From assembly GCA_965153355.1 (NCBI GenBank), contig OZ231126.1, positions 7,254,001 to 7,318,000 on the forward strand: a stretch of DNA of 64,000 nt, written 5' to 3'. Below, one piece after another: positions 35,628 to 48,164 of the stretch. The notes below the pieces were generated by a model. The model was not told where the DNA came from. It worked only from the letters and a program-made list of their open reading frames with translations, and searched no databases. The DNA comes from Flaccisagitta enflata. Lineage: Eukaryota > Chaetognatha > Sagittoidea > Aphragmophora. The position numbers and the translations under genes were made by a program. The first letter of the stretch is position 1. Each line of letters opens with the position of its first letter.

Positions 35628-35823
35628 CAACTCCCGACTCTATAAGAGGCTTTGTCCGTCAGTCCATCCATCAATCTGTTGGTCTGTCTGTCTGTCCAAG
35701 TGGAAAAGTGGAAAAACAAGCTGTCTAGATGCTTGTGTGTGGGGGTTGGGGTTGGGGTGTGGATTGGGGTTGGATGCCTCTGCCCACCTGTCTGCAACGA
35801 TATTGTAACCCTGTGTTACATGT
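35628..35823 (-). mobile_element. Hairpin-end repeat, AGTTGCG-type variant
   Basis: Plus-strand order: caactcccgactctataagaggctttgtccgtc, short ccatccatc units, aagtggaaaagtgg, ggattggggttggatgcc, ctgcccacctgtctgcaacgatattgtaaccctgtgttaca. A (CT)n tract (35840-35925) follows directly outside the 5' end. Confidence 0.7.
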
Positions 35824-35836
35824 TTTTCTCTGTTTC

Positions 35837-35929
<93 letters not shown>

Positions 35930-36015
35930 TTTTTCTCTCACTCTCTTTTCCTCTCTCATTTTCTCGAGCAGCATTTACGACTTTTTTCCTACGGCGATTA
36001 GCCGCCCTTATTGGT

Positions 36016-36430
36016 ATGAATTCAATTTCCTAATCTTGTTTGAAAGACTTACGAAAGGCCAATTAGACCAAATAATCGACTGGCTAGTTAATATCCATTC
36101 AATGTCCATCAACATGTCTATCAATAGCATCAACACACTTTCAGTGTCACAATCGGCCAATTGTTGTCATTAGTTTAAAATTTATTTCAACAAAAAGATT
36201 GTTACAATGGGTCAATTGTACGCAATTATCGTACACTCGGTAATATGGATTCAATTTCCAAATCTTGTTTGAAAGACTTACGAAAGGCCAATTAGACCCA
36301 ATAATCGACTGCCTAGTCAATATCAATTCAATGTCTATCAATGTCTATCAACTCTCAGTGTCACGATGGGCCAATTGGTTGCGATTAATCTAAATAGGAC
36401 CCAATTATCGTGGGCCACTTGATTTATATG
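36016..36430. repeat. About 232-bp tandem repeat
   Basis: attcaatttcc(t/a)aatcttgtttgaaagacttacgaaagg occurs at 36018 and 36250. A more distant unit lies at 35080-35250 (ttgttgtcattagtttaaaatttatttcaacaaaaag shared). Confidence 0.75.
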
Positions 36431-36701
36431 GGGGCACAATTCAGCACACAAATCTGGTACTCTTTCTTGTCACTTGCACATTGCATGAATAGCTGACAAT
36501 CATAGGTTTTTCTTACTCTTGATTTGTATCTGTTGAGCCGCTCTTTGATAAGGGTTGGGGTGGAATTTTTGATAATTCTAAGGATAGTTGTGATGGGTGC
36601 GCATTAAACACCAAAGGCTCTTGTCCTTATCTTGATTCTTTTTGGGTTGCAATGTAATGTTGTCCAATGTCATATCAACTCAATGTCCTATTCTCGTTCA
36701 G

Positions 36702-36813
36702 CAGACTGTTACAATGGGCAAGATGGATATCGCGGGCTCATTGATATCACATCTTCCGGAAGAACATGTCAAGATTGGTCGTCCCAATGGCCCCATGCTC
36801 ACGATAGAACACC
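36702..36813 (+). CDS. Kringle domain, N-terminal half exon
   Basis: The exon follows acceptor ttctcgttcag and enters in phase 1. It reads [20 protein letters not shown], then [17 protein letters not shown]. This has the first two kringle cysteines, the YRG motif, CQ-W and the PHxHxRTP signature. It stops at donor ACC|GTACAAG in phase 2, the usual split point inside kringle modules. The proline codon is completed by the first base of the exon at 38653. The intron upstream is full of repeats and no earlier exon was recognised. Confidence 0.8.
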
Positions 36814-36919
36814 GTACAAGTCAGTCAAATGCTTTGCTGCCTCTATCCAGACGTGTACATTCTTCCATTCTTAGCACATATTTTCCTCTGATATCTGCCG
36901 ACGTCACCAAACGGCTAAA

Positions 36920-37117
<198 letters not shown>

Positions 37118-37227
37118 CATAGTCCATATTAAGTAAAGATGGCGAAAAGAACCAACAGACGGACGGACCGACGGATAGATGGAAGGACAGACGGGCGGAT
37201 AGACGGGCAGGCGAACTAAAAATAATA

Positions 37228-38093
37228 GTCGCAAAAGCGTCAGATGGTCAGCGGCAGGCCTGATTTTAAAGCGAGCCCGCGAGCCCGATGCTCTCCATTT
37301 TGCTCTCGGGCTCTCATATTTTGCAAGCGCTGAGCCCGGATGGCTCTCTCCCATTGGGATGGATTTAAAGCTCTCAAGCTGATTGAGTAAATTATTTGAA
37401 AATACAACAAGTTTTGAGTCGTTTTTTCGATTTTTTCACTGACTGAATCATCAAAGCAGTGATTATTTCATCACTGCATCATATAACCAGTAGCTACTTA
37501 TAGGAATCTAGGCTGATATGATAGTAGAATTTGATATAACATTTTCATCGGGCTCATGGTTTTCCTGTCGGGCTCTGTCAAAATGGGGGAAGCGAGCCCG
37601 ACTGGCTCAGTAAAAAAAATCACTAGAATCAGGCCTGGTCAGCGGTACCCGTCGCCCCTAGGCCAGTGAATGTTTGATGTGAAGGTCAGAGGGGCAGCGG
37701 CCCCGAAGGAGCCGATGACCTATGCTTGGCTAGAATTTGAGTATTGAGGCGGGATTTTAGCCCCAAGGAAGGGATTGGAGCCTTAAGCTTGGAATTGGAG
37801 CCATGATGCTGGGATTGGAGCTTGGAGGCTGAGATTGGAGCCTCGAGGCCGAGATTGGAGCCTGGAGGCTGGGATTGGAGCCTTGATGCTGGGATTGGAG
37901 CCATGACACTAGGAATGGAGCCTTGAGGCTTGGATATGAGGCCTAAGGCTGGGATTTGAGCTGGAGGTGGAAGTGGAGGCTTCGTAGTTGGGGGGGGGGG
38001 ACGGAGAAGGAGAAGGAGGAGGAGGAGAAGGAGAAAGTTTCCCATATGTGTGAAAGCATAGGTCATCGGCCCCTTCGGGGCCGCTGCCCAAAA
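37228..38093. mobile_element. 20-bp-core foldback family, split by a hAT element
   Basis: The left outer block agtcgcaaaagcgtcagatggtcagcgg is separated from its continuation gtcagcggtacccgtcgcccc by the hAT-type insertion 37255-37637. Then follow gggcagcggccccgaaggagccgatgacctatgc, about twelve 20-base units (gctgggattggagccttgag) and the inverse right end. This copy is closest to 18836-19560. Confidence 0.8.
37255..37637. mobile_element. hAT-type MITE, exact 8-bp TSD
   Basis: The ends are CAGGCCTGATT and AATCAGGCCTG. GTCAGCGG is duplicated at 37247-37254 and 37638-37645, and removing one copy restores the foldback sequence seen at 19529-19560 (inverse). The subterminal regions hold gcgagcccgcgagcccgatg and gaagcgagcccgactggctc. 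It is 383 bases long with no coding frame. Confidence 0.9.
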
Positions 38094-38647
38094 AAGAAAA
38101 TAGGAATTGAAAAAGTTAAGATGTGAAATAAGCTTTTGAAGTTAATGTCAAGACATCATTTGCATATTGCAGTTTTATGATGACTGCTCCATTTTTATTT
38201 CGTTAATTTGCCATTCAGTCATTTTGAATTAAAATCATAACTTTAACTTAATTTTTGTTATTTGTAAATTAAAAAAAAACACCTTTTGCAAGTTTTAAAT
38301 TAATCAACATCGAGTTGTGTTCCATTTAGCTTACTATGACTCAGATTCATACTGATGAAAAACTTCCTGGAAAACTGGCACACCGAAGAAATACCACCAG
38401 CGAAAGATTTCAGCGATGGTCAGGCGTGGAGCTTAGTCTCAGTGGCTCAGCTGATAAATTACTAAGATCTGTCAGCAGGCGAGGGGTTACTATTAACCTC
38501 TCATACTAGGGATAAGCATCTGGTGGAGGCTCGAGGACGCCTAAGAGAAATGCAAGAAACATGCACAAAATCTGGCTCATATCTAAGAACTACCAAAACA
38601 TGCCGAAAGACGTTAAAATCATTTCACTCTTTTTATCATTTTCATGA

Positions 38648-38797
<150 letters not shown>

Positions 38798-38822
38798 TAA
38801 GTTGATTTCATGAGAGATAAAC

Positions 38823-39029
38823 AATGCGGGGTTACATTACTGTCGCAGACGGGTGGGCAGAAGCGTACAACCCTAATTCCACACTCCATTTCCATACCCC
38901 CTTTCCATACTCCTGCACACACTCAACTAAAAAGCGCGATTTTCTCACTTAATAACTCCAGCGGGAATGACTCATGGACCGATGGACAAACAAAGCCTCC
39001 TATAGAGTCGCTTGTCCGCGAGTAAAAAT
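38823..39029 (+). mobile_element. Hairpin-end repeat in receptor intron
   Basis: It starts gcggggttacattactgtcgcagacgggtgggcag and has an aaccctaattccacactcc body and a few ggaccgatggac units. It ends cctcctatagagtcgcttgtccgcgagtaaaaa (imperfect hairpin). It lies wholly within the intron between the kringle and SMB exons. Confidence 0.75.
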
Positions 39030-39048
39030 CAGTTGAAAAAGAAACCCG

Positions 39049-39540
<492 letters not shown>

Positions 39541-39608
39541 AATGAAAAGTGTGATGATGAAGATTCTTACTTTCGGTCCATACATAAGATCAAGTTGCAA
39601 TCATTCAG

Positions 39609-40035
39609 AGTCATCACTTCCAATCTCTCCAACGCCACCATCACCACCATCGAAGAGACCGTCGCCGCCAATGACTTCAGCGCCATTTACATCTCCTCTT
39701 CTGGAGCCAGCGTCACTTCCGCCATGGATCAACCTTGGCATAAATCTGGTTGACAAAATCGGTTTTAGCAAAGGTGATGGCGTTCCCCCCAGAGGCGTTC
39801 CCCCTGATGGCTCTGATGTCCATTTTGTAACCAGTTGCGTCGGTCGTTGCGGCGAATATTCCTTCTTTCACGTACCGTCGATGATTTGTCAATGTGACGA
39901 AAATTGCCAAGGCAACGACGACTGTTGCCATGACTACCAAAAAATGTGCGGTGAACCGATAAAGGAAAACGGGGAGGAGGGGGAAAAGGAAGAAGGAGAA
40001 AAGGAGGAGGAAGAGGAAGGAAAGACTAAAGAAAG
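39609..40035 (+). CDS. Pro/Ser/Thr linker plus somatomedin B domain exon
   Basis: The acceptor tgcaatcattcag gives an exon entering in phase 1, matching the preceding kringle exon. The first 60 or so codons are rich in Pro, Ser and Thr (linker). Then comes SCVGRCGEYSFFHVPSMIC and QCDENCQGNDDCCHDYQKMC, with the eight cysteines and the C-Q-C-D...DCC spacing of somatomedin B. A Glu/Lys/Gly-rich stretch follows to donor AAAG|GTGAGA at 40036 (phase 2). The frame is also open 5' to 39542, so the exact start is uncertain; cggttttag at 39768 is an alternative acceptor but gives the wrong phase for the kringle. Confidence 0.75.
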
Positions 40036-40165
40036 GTGAGAAATAATGAATTCAACCGGCGAGAGTTAAATGTTTTTCTAAACCGATGTTATCGAGTTTA
40101 TTTGGGTTTGAATGCGTCATAAATTGAATGCAGATTTTTTAATCCCTAACTTTTTTAAATCCCTA

Positions 40166-40369
40166 TTTTTAGTCGCGTGCTACGCCACTCTACAACCCGC
40201 TATGTCGGTCCGTCGGTTGGTCGGTTGGTCGGTCGGTCGGTTGGTCCCCTTTTTACTTTTCGGCGTTTTTTAGCTTTTTGAGCATACGGCTCCTGCCCTG
40301 GTGACCCTCTCCAGCACTGCTCCTGCCCACCCGCACGCGACTAGGGTAGCCGTGTATCTGGCCTTGTTA
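40166..40369 (-). mobile_element. Hairpin-end repeat in receptor intron 3
   Basis: On the plus strand: hairpin AGTCGCGTGCTACGCCACT (40171-40189), cggttggtcggtcggtc units, ctcctgccctgg and ctcctgcccacccgcacgcgactagggtagccgtgtatctggccttgtt. It makes up nearly half of the 462-base intron. Confidence 0.8.
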
Positions 40370-40497
40370 ACTTTTTTTAACTATAAGTTTTTTCACTTTT
40401 TTCACTTTTTCACTTTTTTAATTCTTTTAACTTTTTTAACTTTTGTAAATCCCTAACTTTTTTAGATCCCTATTTTTAACCGCTCAAACTCTGACAG

Positions 40498-40640
40498 AGT
40501 CGTTTGCGAACCATTCTTCAAATCTTCCACGGATCGTGTCAGCATTTTTGGATTCAACAAAATCGTCTCTTGTGGACAATCGTTTCAGAAACTGAAACGG
40601 GTCGCCCGTCAGAACGTCAAGAGGGGGAAAACAACGTCGG

Positions 40641-40716
<76 letters not shown>

Positions 40717-43480
40717 TGTTTCAGCGCCATCTCTCGAAGAACTCGTATTCATCGAAGATCATTGTGCGTTGAGCAGGGACCCTTACCAACACGTCACTGC
40801 CGATAAGTCGGAATTTCTCAAGCTGCTTCCACGCACAATCCTTTATGCGAAGGATCTCATGGGGCCTACGTTTGGTAACGTTTACTGTTATCATTGCAAT
40901 TGGGACGAGGTGGTCAAATATACGAATCACACGATCATGGACTGGTCTGCTTGGTTAGAATCTAACGGGACCACAGGAAGATCAGCTAGTCCTTATGAAT
41001 ACGACGCAGCTGTTGATGTAGCTGCCGATACGTTTACCGATGTTAAAGAGGATGATGGCGACGTCGACGATTCGGAGATATTCTTCCGCATCGATTCGTT
41101 TCAACCCTCCGAGCCATACGCGTATCACTACCAGCTAAATGCCCTGATGGAAAAGCGTCCACCGCCTCCAAGATCCTCGATGCCCTGTTTGACTCAAGAG
41201 GGTCGTCAGAAGCGGGTTTTGAGTCGATGTGGGGATTTGGGTTACCTCGATCCCGCGGATGATCCTGTCAAGTTCACCGCCAATTGGACATCGCAGGCCC
41301 GCGTTTGCGCTTCGGGCACCAACGCCATGTTGGTCATGTCCGAAGACATCGAGTCATGTTACAGAGGAGTTCATGACTTCTGTACCCAGAACCTGATCGC
41401 TACGCCACCGGCGAAGCTGAGAGAGTTGTTTCTGTACGGTGGCGTGGCTAGCCGGCTTATCTACGATCCGTTATCGTCTCTCTTTTTCCCAGAAACCCGC
41501 GGATTGAAGGAACAGAAACCATTTGGGTATTTGTACGAAAATTCGGCCGAGTGTGACGGCGATGTCTGGCAGGGGATGGGAAATGCTACTTTAATCACGC
41601 CGTTAAACAATGTCTCCTTTGATCTACCCGAAAATGCGCTCTTTGACGATCGATTGACCAACTCATCCAAATATCGGTCAAACGACACGTCCAGTCATCA
41701 ATCTAACGAGTCATCAAATCATCAACTAGAAAACGTAGCCAATACCAAAGCATCAAAGCCACGATGCGTCAACTTTGCCAGACTGAACACGGCGTTACTG
41801 AGTATTCCTTCTTTCTCTTTGGACGCACCGGAAAACCATCACGATCCGTTGGATACGATAACGACGATCGGATTAAGCGTCTCCGTCGTCTGCCTGTTGG
41901 CTTCATTATCTCTGTTTTACTTTATGAAAGATTCTCGAATGGGCCGCGGTTCTCTGCAGGAAGTCCACATGATGATCGCGCTATTGTTCTACAATCTCTC
42001 ATTTCTGCTTAAAAGCGGAAATTCCGTTTCTTATTTTTGTAAAATCGCCGCCATTTTTTTGCATTTCTTTCTTCTCTCTTCGTTCTTTTGGATGTCTGCC
42101 ATCGCCGTCAACACCTTTTGGGGTTTTTGGAATCTGTGCATGAATCTGGCGCCTCCGCCGCCGCTGCAGCGCGACCGGAAGCGCGTCCATCGCTGCGTCA
42201 ACGCCTGCTGCTGGGGCGTTCCCGCGGCGTTCACTTTGACGTGCGCGTTGACGGATTTGGTGATCGCTCGCGGTTCGATCGGCTTCGGCGTCGACGAATC
42301 ATGTTGGATCGCCGATCGTTTCAGCCGGTTGATGATCTTCGCGATTCCGTCGTTTATCAGTTTGTTCGTCAACGTAATCCTGGTTTCCGGTTCATTGACG
42401 ATGATGTGGTTGATGCAGCGCAGTAGCTCGTTGATGCGTCTCGACGTCCGCTTCACGCGCCATCGAGAATTGGCGCTCGTCGCCTGCAGGTTGTTCATTT
42501 GCGTGGGTCTCCAATGGTTTTTCGGGTTTTTATATTTTATCGTCCCCGACGAAAAACGCGTTTTAGAATACTTGTTCACTTGTCTGACGGCTTTCCAAGG
42601 GACGTTGGTGTTTGTTTGCGTGGTGACCACCAGAGTTATTCGTCGTCGATTGAGAATTTGGACAAAAGAGCGACTAAACAGTCGCGTGGGATTGTTCTTT
42701 CTTTGTGGGTTGACTCGCGTGGGACCCTCGACAGACGGAGTTGTTATTAATGTCCAGGCGGATAACATCTTCAATGTACGACTAGAACAAGGAGGAGGAG
42801 GGGAAGGAGGAAGTGGAGAAGGAATAGAGGATGCTGTTGGAAAGGAAAGGAAGAGAATGGGGAGAAGGGCGAGCGAGATCGAAGGAAGAGGAGTAGGGAA
42901 AGGAGGAGCTCAAAAAGGAATGAGAGGAAGTCACAGAAGAGGAGCCATCAGGCCTCAAATCCAAATGTTGGATGAAAAAGAGAAGGAGGAAGTTGATGAG
43001 GACGATGACGTAGAGTTTGAAGATGATGACGACGAAGATTCTCGTTTATCCTCAGAAGAAGGCGGTGAAGAAGCAGAAAGTAAATCCACGGAATCTTCGT
43101 CAGATGGCGCCCAATTCGGAAATGGCGCCCAAATCGGAAATGTCGCCCAAATCGGAAATGGCGCCATAACCGGAAATGGCGTTTGTGCTACCAGAAACTA
43201 TGCCAGAAATTGCGCCAACGGAGAAGACGCTGCATGGACACAGAAACCAACAACAACAACGACGATGAAGAAGAAGAAGAAGATGATGCCGACGCCGATG
43301 AGAGATCCGTCGAGTGGATCGTTGTCGACGACGATGAAGACGACGCTGACGACGACGAAGAAGACGTTGTTAGCGCCGCCTCTGAGGCTTATCGCGAAAA
43401 GGAAAAGCCTCATAGAAAATCGTCTGGGTACTCTTGTAGAAGATGTAGAGGAAAATGAGGCGAAATCATCTACTTTCTGA
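40498..43480 (+). CDS. Seven-transmembrane receptor exon (secretin/adhesion/methuselah-like)
   Basis: The exon begins after acceptor ctctgacag and continues the SMB frame (VVCEPFF...), so no start codon is needed; the in-frame codon at 40769 is TTG. A (TCA)n tract at 40643-40714 encodes about 25 Ser. The ectodomain has many Cys and N-x-S/T sites. TM1 is at about 41863-41930. TM3 has FLLSSFFWMSAIAVNTFW, characteristic of methuselah/adhesion receptors. ECL2 has DESCWI, pairing with Cys at the top of TM3. TM7 ends near 42640. No clear GPS cleavage motif was seen. The tail of about 280 residues is Gly-, Glu- and Asp-rich and has four 18-base repeats (GAQIGN type, about 43109-43180). It signals from the plasma membrane; the ligand is unknown. 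Confidence 0.85.
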
Positions 43481-43561
43481 TGCCTTACTGTAGACTGAAA
43501 CGGAAACGGAAACGGAGGTTTCCTTTTCAATAGATGACTGGCTGGGAAAAGGAGAGAATAT

Positions 43562-43717
43562 AACAAGGTCGGATACACGGCCATCCGGACGGCTGGGCAC
43601 GAGCAGTGATGCAAAAACCGCTCTCAATTAAAAAATGTGACGGACGAGCGTCAGGCGGACGGTCTTACGGACGGACCTACACGGGAAGGTGTAGAGTCGC
43701 ATGTCTGCGACTTAAAA
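43562..43717 (+). mobile_element. Hairpin-end repeat, AGTCGC class, complete
   Basis: It starts aacaaggtcggatacacggcc and contains ggctgggcacgagcagtgatgc and ggacggtcttacggacgg. It ends gtgtagAGTCGCATGTCTGCGACTtaaaa (hairpin 43695-43712). It lies 80 bases downstream of the receptor stop codon. Confidence 0.75.
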
Positions 43718-43744
43718 AAGAAGAGCAACAAGAAGAACGGCAAC

Positions 43745-43915
43745 GGAGAAGAAGAAGAAGAAGAAGAAGAAGAAGAAGAAGAAGAAGAAGAAGAAGAAGA
43801 AGAAGAAGAAGAAGAAGAAGAAGAAGAAGAAGAGGAAAGAAAATGATGAATAAAAGAAGAAGAAGGAGAAGGAGAAGAAGACGAAGACGAAGACGAAGAT
43901 AGAAGAAAAAAGAAA
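43745..43915. repeat. (GAA)n microsatellite
   Basis: About 85 bases of pure GAA, then GAAGAC/GGAGAA variants. Confidence 0.95.
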
Positions 43916-43958
43916 ATGATGAACAACAACTTTTTTCTGGCGATTTTTAACTCGAACG

Positions 43959-44013
43959 TGACAGACAAACAGATAGACACAGTTACTTACAAAGGTGCGT
44001 TGGCGCACCTAAC
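43959..44013 (+). mobile_element. Hairpin-end repeat 3' end, AGGTGCG class
   Basis: gacagacaaacagatagacac is followed by the hairpin AGGTGCGTTGGCGCACCT (about 43993-44010) and aac. Only the 3' end is present. Confidence 0.65.
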
Positions 44014-44021
44014 AAGTGACG

Positions 44022-44230
44022 CGGGTACACAATATCGTTGCGGACGGGTGGGCAGGGGCATCCAACCCCGATTCACACCCCAACTCCCACCCTACACACA
44101 AACATACACAAATAGTATCCAAAATGCTCGTTTTTCCAGTTTCTAACTCAATCATTACGGACGGACCGACGGACTAACGCACCGACGGACCGACAAAACC
44201 TCGTAAACAGTTGCGTGTCCGCAACTAAAA
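44022..44230 (+). mobile_element. Hairpin-end repeat, AGTTGCG class, complete
   Basis: It starts gcgggtacacaatatcgttgcggacgggtgggcaggggc and continues aaccccgattcac, aaatgctcgtttttccag and tcaatcattacggacggaccgacgg. It ends AGTTGCGTGTCCGCAACTaaaaa (44208-44225). The 5' motif GTTGCGGAC is the inverse complement of the hairpin's GTCCGCAAC. Confidence 0.85.
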
Positions 44231-45609
44231 ATGCGGGGGGCAAGTTAGAAATCACGCAAATAAAGTAATAAAGAAGTGGTTCTGAGAACCGTTCTCCTTT
44301 GGTTTAAGTCCTGTTGACCTGGCTCACGCTCAGCATACTAGAATTCAAATATCGCCGCGATTCATACTTTCAATTTTGTCTACATAACAACTTCATATGC
44401 TCAATTATAAGGAAGCTATTTGCTAAAACATTGAAGACAAATGAAAAATCAAAGAGGGAAGTTGTTAACTTGTTGTCCCTTTCATGAGAACTCGTTTTTG
44501 GCTTTCCGCTGGAGCTTCAGAAGAAAAAAAATCAAAATATTCACTCATTCTGAAATCGATGAGAGATGCAGGGTAATACCCCACTTTTAGGCTCTCTCAG
44601 CGGCTTTCATTTTTACACATGCGTTAGTTTAAGCTTTGGTGTTCTGTCTAATTTGCCAATCAAGAAAAAAAAACCGCCGTTTTGTAACTTATGACTTTTT
44701 AATTCTTGCTGATCTACACTTTCAAATTCTAATGATGAAAAAATTTTACACGGTTACGGTTTTTATTCTTACTTGAAACACGAATTCGATTAAATCACGC
44801 TTAGTTTGCACTTTTAACAGCTTCGTCGTTGACACTGTATACGATATTGTTTTATAAAAGACTTTTTACTCTTTAACTGTTCCGGTTCTGTGGACACTTA
44901 CATCTAACATGGATTAAACTTGATCGCTTTCATCACGTCAATTTCATTTTGATTTGATTCAATTCCATGTAAATTTGAAAAAAAGCGGAGGTGTAAGATC
45001 TTGACGCAATTGACGAGACATGAATAAAGTGAGATCTTTTGTGAATAAATACATATGATACACAATGATGTCATATAAAGAAAGAGCAAAATTAGTGACA
45101 CGATAAAATGCTGACTATTTTTTACACTTAGATAAGTATAGATATGCCTCATATCTTTAATTCTTTTATTAATAATGATGAAAGTAATAAAAAAGGAATA
45201 CAGTTAAAATAATTCAATACATGCATTTTAAGTGCTACCAGGTAGAGCATAAAAGTAATGACAGTCAGAGTAGTCATGATCACATCAGCAACTCTGAGCC
45301 GCCAGTAAATTCCCTAATTTCATAGTTTTTTAAAATTTTGTGATTTTTCCGATTTGAGTTTCTATCTTGGAAATGGGGCAGGAAATTAAGATATGCTCCA
45401 AGGAAAGTTCGCGCTAATATTTCGGGATTTCCTGAGCCAATAGCATCTTTGCGATTGATTTGCCATAAGATACAAAGCACACAAATAGGTACCAGTTTTA
45501 GCTACTTTTATGTTTACATCTTTTTCCAGAACTGGCGGTTCTATTTTGCTGATGATATTGTGTAGAATATGTAATCATTGAGAAGTTAAATTGGCTTGCG
45601 CTTTTGTTT
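44231..45609. other. Downstream flank and probable 3' UTR of the dynein gene
   Basis: No exon or element was recognised. The stretch directly below 45610 would be the 3' UTR of the minus-strand dynein gene. TTTATT (AATAAA on the minus strand) occurs near 45166 and 44763, but neither can be called the poly(A) signal with confidence. Confidence 0.4.
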
Positions 45610-45717
45610 TCATTTGATGTCGCAGAGAAGGGCGACTCCTCTCAGGATCCAGTGATCTGGGTTTTGATTGGTCCTCAGCTGGACGGCGGCAATGTAGTTC
45701 AAATCCGTTCTCCCAGG
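45610..45717 (-). CDS. Dynein heavy chain terminal exon (7 of 7)
   Basis: After acceptor gtttgtattcag it reads [20 protein letters not shown] then [15 protein letters not shown] and stop TGA (plus-strand 45610-45612). The [10 protein letters not shown] ending is the conserved C-terminus of axonemal heavy chains. It has 35 codons plus stop. Confidence 0.95.
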   Translation of the reverse strand, partial: PGRTDLNYIAAVQLRTNQNPDHWILRGVALLCDIK

Positions 45718-46369
45718 CTGAATACAAACGGGGGTAAAAGAAGAAAGAAGAAATAAAGCAAATTTAGCAAACGAGCATTAAAAAGATATCAAATGAATGC
45801 TTCACTTTCGAAAATATTAGGTGTTTAAAGTTTTCCTCAAAGAACTTAGACACTTTCTTCGAATGAAGGAATGAAAAATGTCACTATGGTTTCAAGATGT
45901 GAACTTTGCTTGTATGAGCTTTGAGGTGTATAAAAAAAAAAACAATATTTTTTTATAGGGCTGTTACTATCTATAATCAGCTCATTTAGCTCATGCATCC
46001 GTAGCATATGTTCTGATCTTGCACTCAATACAGAAACTTTTGTATATTTTAATACTCTTTTAGATACAGAACGAGAGGCGGTCATGATCATAATCAGGGT
46101 CAAATTGTTCACCACAAAATGTATTTATAGGTGTAATATATTGTTTTTGAGCCACTCCAATGAAGATATTTTTGCAGAAAGAAAAATGAATTCATTGGAA
46201 TGGCTCCAAATCCCTATACAATATTGTTGGCCTTTACCAGGTCTTCGCTTCTCGTACTGTATTGTTTTGAAAATTATTTCTTACACATCTTATGTTATTT
46301 TGAGTAGGGACAAGCTGACAACTTGAATGATCGACACACCATTAATTGTCCTTTATAAATAGAGAATTA

Positions 46370-46467
46370 AGTGCATGCGTTTACAGGCCAACACGTACGC
46401 CAAGCGCTGATCAATTGCGTTTCCGACAGAGAAACTGATGGACGGATGGGCAAAGCCACAGACAGAC

Positions 46468-46501
<34 letters not shown>

Positions 46502-46505
46502 CTTA
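46370..46505 (+). repeat. Decayed hairpin-end repeat and (GACA)n
   Basis: ggccaacacgtacgccaagcgctgatcaattgcg and gatggacggatgggcaaagccac resemble a worn copy of the hairpin-end family. About ten GACA units follow at 46461-46500. It lies in the last dynein intron. Confidence 0.45.
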
Positions 46506-46852
46506 TTTTGCAGTAGGCAAAAGGTATACTTAGGGTGCTTTTAGCATAAAAGGCACTCAAATATATTGTTCCTCTTGTCATATACATGACGTAAAAGCAT
46601 GATCATTGATCAATGACAATAGCATTTGGTGGTTATAAGTTTCAATCAATAGAAATGAATAATGATAGGAGGAAAAGCGAAAGAATTGAGTGGCATCGTA
46701 GTTTCATAACTTTGATTAAATATTCTACAAACACCCACGCACATGTTTGCGCCATGTTTGCGTGAGACGAACATCAACCTGAAATTTGTTTTAGTTTTTT
46801 ACGACGTATATGTGCCGTTATATACACGTGCAGAATGACTGGTAAACACGTG

Positions 46853-47193
46853 AAGAAGAAGAAGAAGAAGAAGAAGAAGAAGAAGAAGAAGAAGAAGAAG
46901 AAGAAGAAGAAGAAGAAGAAGAAGAAGGAGAAAGAGTAAAAGAAGCAGAGAGAAAGTGAACAAGTACACAAGGCCGGTTTCACGGCTATCCCAGTCGCGT
47001 GCGGGTGGGTAGGGGCCATATTTAAGGTCACTTAACCATTTGGGCAGTAGCTGTTAGGTCATCAGGCCAAAGATTCAAATCACAAAAAAAAGTGAAATGT
47101 GATGGACCTACCGACATACGAACCAACAGACAGACTGACCGACCGACCGACAGACCGACGGACAACGCGGGGCGTAGAGACGCGTAGGATGCA

Positions 47194-47282
<89 letters not shown>
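46853..47282 (+). mobile_element. (GAA)n, hairpin-end repeat (AGTCGCG class), (GA)n
   Basis: (GAA)n at 46853-46925 precedes acaaggccggtttcacggctatcccagtcgcgtgcgggtggg (from 46968). The element continues ggtcatcaggccaaag, gaccgaccgaccgacag units and gtagagacgcgtaggatgc, where the 3' hairpin is damaged. It runs into (GA)n at about 47200-47278. Confidence 0.7.
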
Positions 47283-47283
<1 letters not shown>

Positions 47284-47948
47284 GAAAGAGAGAGAGTCGG
47301 AATCATTTTATCATATGGTTGACAACCATATTGATAAGCGACTATTTTGGATTGCCAAATCAAGATTTACAGATCATCGAAATCTTCCATGGAGCACAAC
47401 TTTCCTACATAGAGTTTCCAATATTGATTGCAGTAATAGATTCGTTATGTGGATGATTAAGGCATTGAGCCACTTCGGCTTAAGTCACTAGTACCGAGAC
47501 ACAATGGGCAGGCGCGACCACACTACCAAGTTGCCAACTTCAGGACCGTTGGTAGCGACACCAGCTTTTGTCACCTTCTGTAAACTACTACGTATTTCAA
47601 ATGGGTAATAATCATTGATAAAAATTATTGAATGCATTGCATACATCTGTTATTTAAAAACTTGACAACAAATGAAACCAATATGTTTTTTTTTTTTGTA
47701 CATGAAAAGCGTTGATATAATTTGTTTATTTTGTTTAAGCTACGTATTGATAATTGGCAATAGTTCCAATTGATTAAAGTTTAAACATTTGTCCAAAAAA
47801 TAGAAATCTTGATACTGCATTATGCAAATAAGATTATTGGTGATGAAACATCTTCCATGTCTATAGCTCAGGGTTGGTAAACATGAAGTTAAACAGGATT
47901 GAGACAGTTTGACAAGTCGGAAAATCCCAGGGTTAGATGTAAGGAAAG
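47283..47948. other. Dynein intron, unassigned
   Basis: No repeat family or exon was recognised; a short T run lies near 47687-47697. Confidence 0.4.
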
Positions 47949-48080
47949 AACAAGGCCAAGTAGGCCATTAAGGTGCGACGTGTGGATCGTCGAACGAATG
48001 CGTTACCCAACCAACCGACCGACCAACCAACCGACCGACCGACGGACACAGCCAGTTAAATGCTTTGTCGCACCTAAAAA
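47949..48080 (+). mobile_element. Hairpin-end repeat, AGGTGCG class
   Basis: It starts aacaaggccaagtaggccatt, has the 5' motif AGGTGCGAC, caaccaaccgaccgaccaacc units and the end gtcgcacctaaaaa. The 5' motif and the 3' arm GTCGCACCT are exact inverse complements. The inner hairpin arm is not preserved. Confidence 0.75.
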
Positions 48081-48164
48081 CTGGCACGCCTTGATGCATG
48101 AAATAGATAGAGATATAAACGGATAGATAAGTACTGAGCTATCCGTTTATCTGTGGATGTTTAC

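Noticed and set aside
40769-40771. Start of the receptor protein at 40769
   Set aside because: The codon is TTG, and the frame is open upstream to a phase-matched acceptor at 40497.
42031-42774. 247-residue minus-strand frame opposite the 7TM exon
   Set aside because: Antisense shadow of the conserved transmembrane region.
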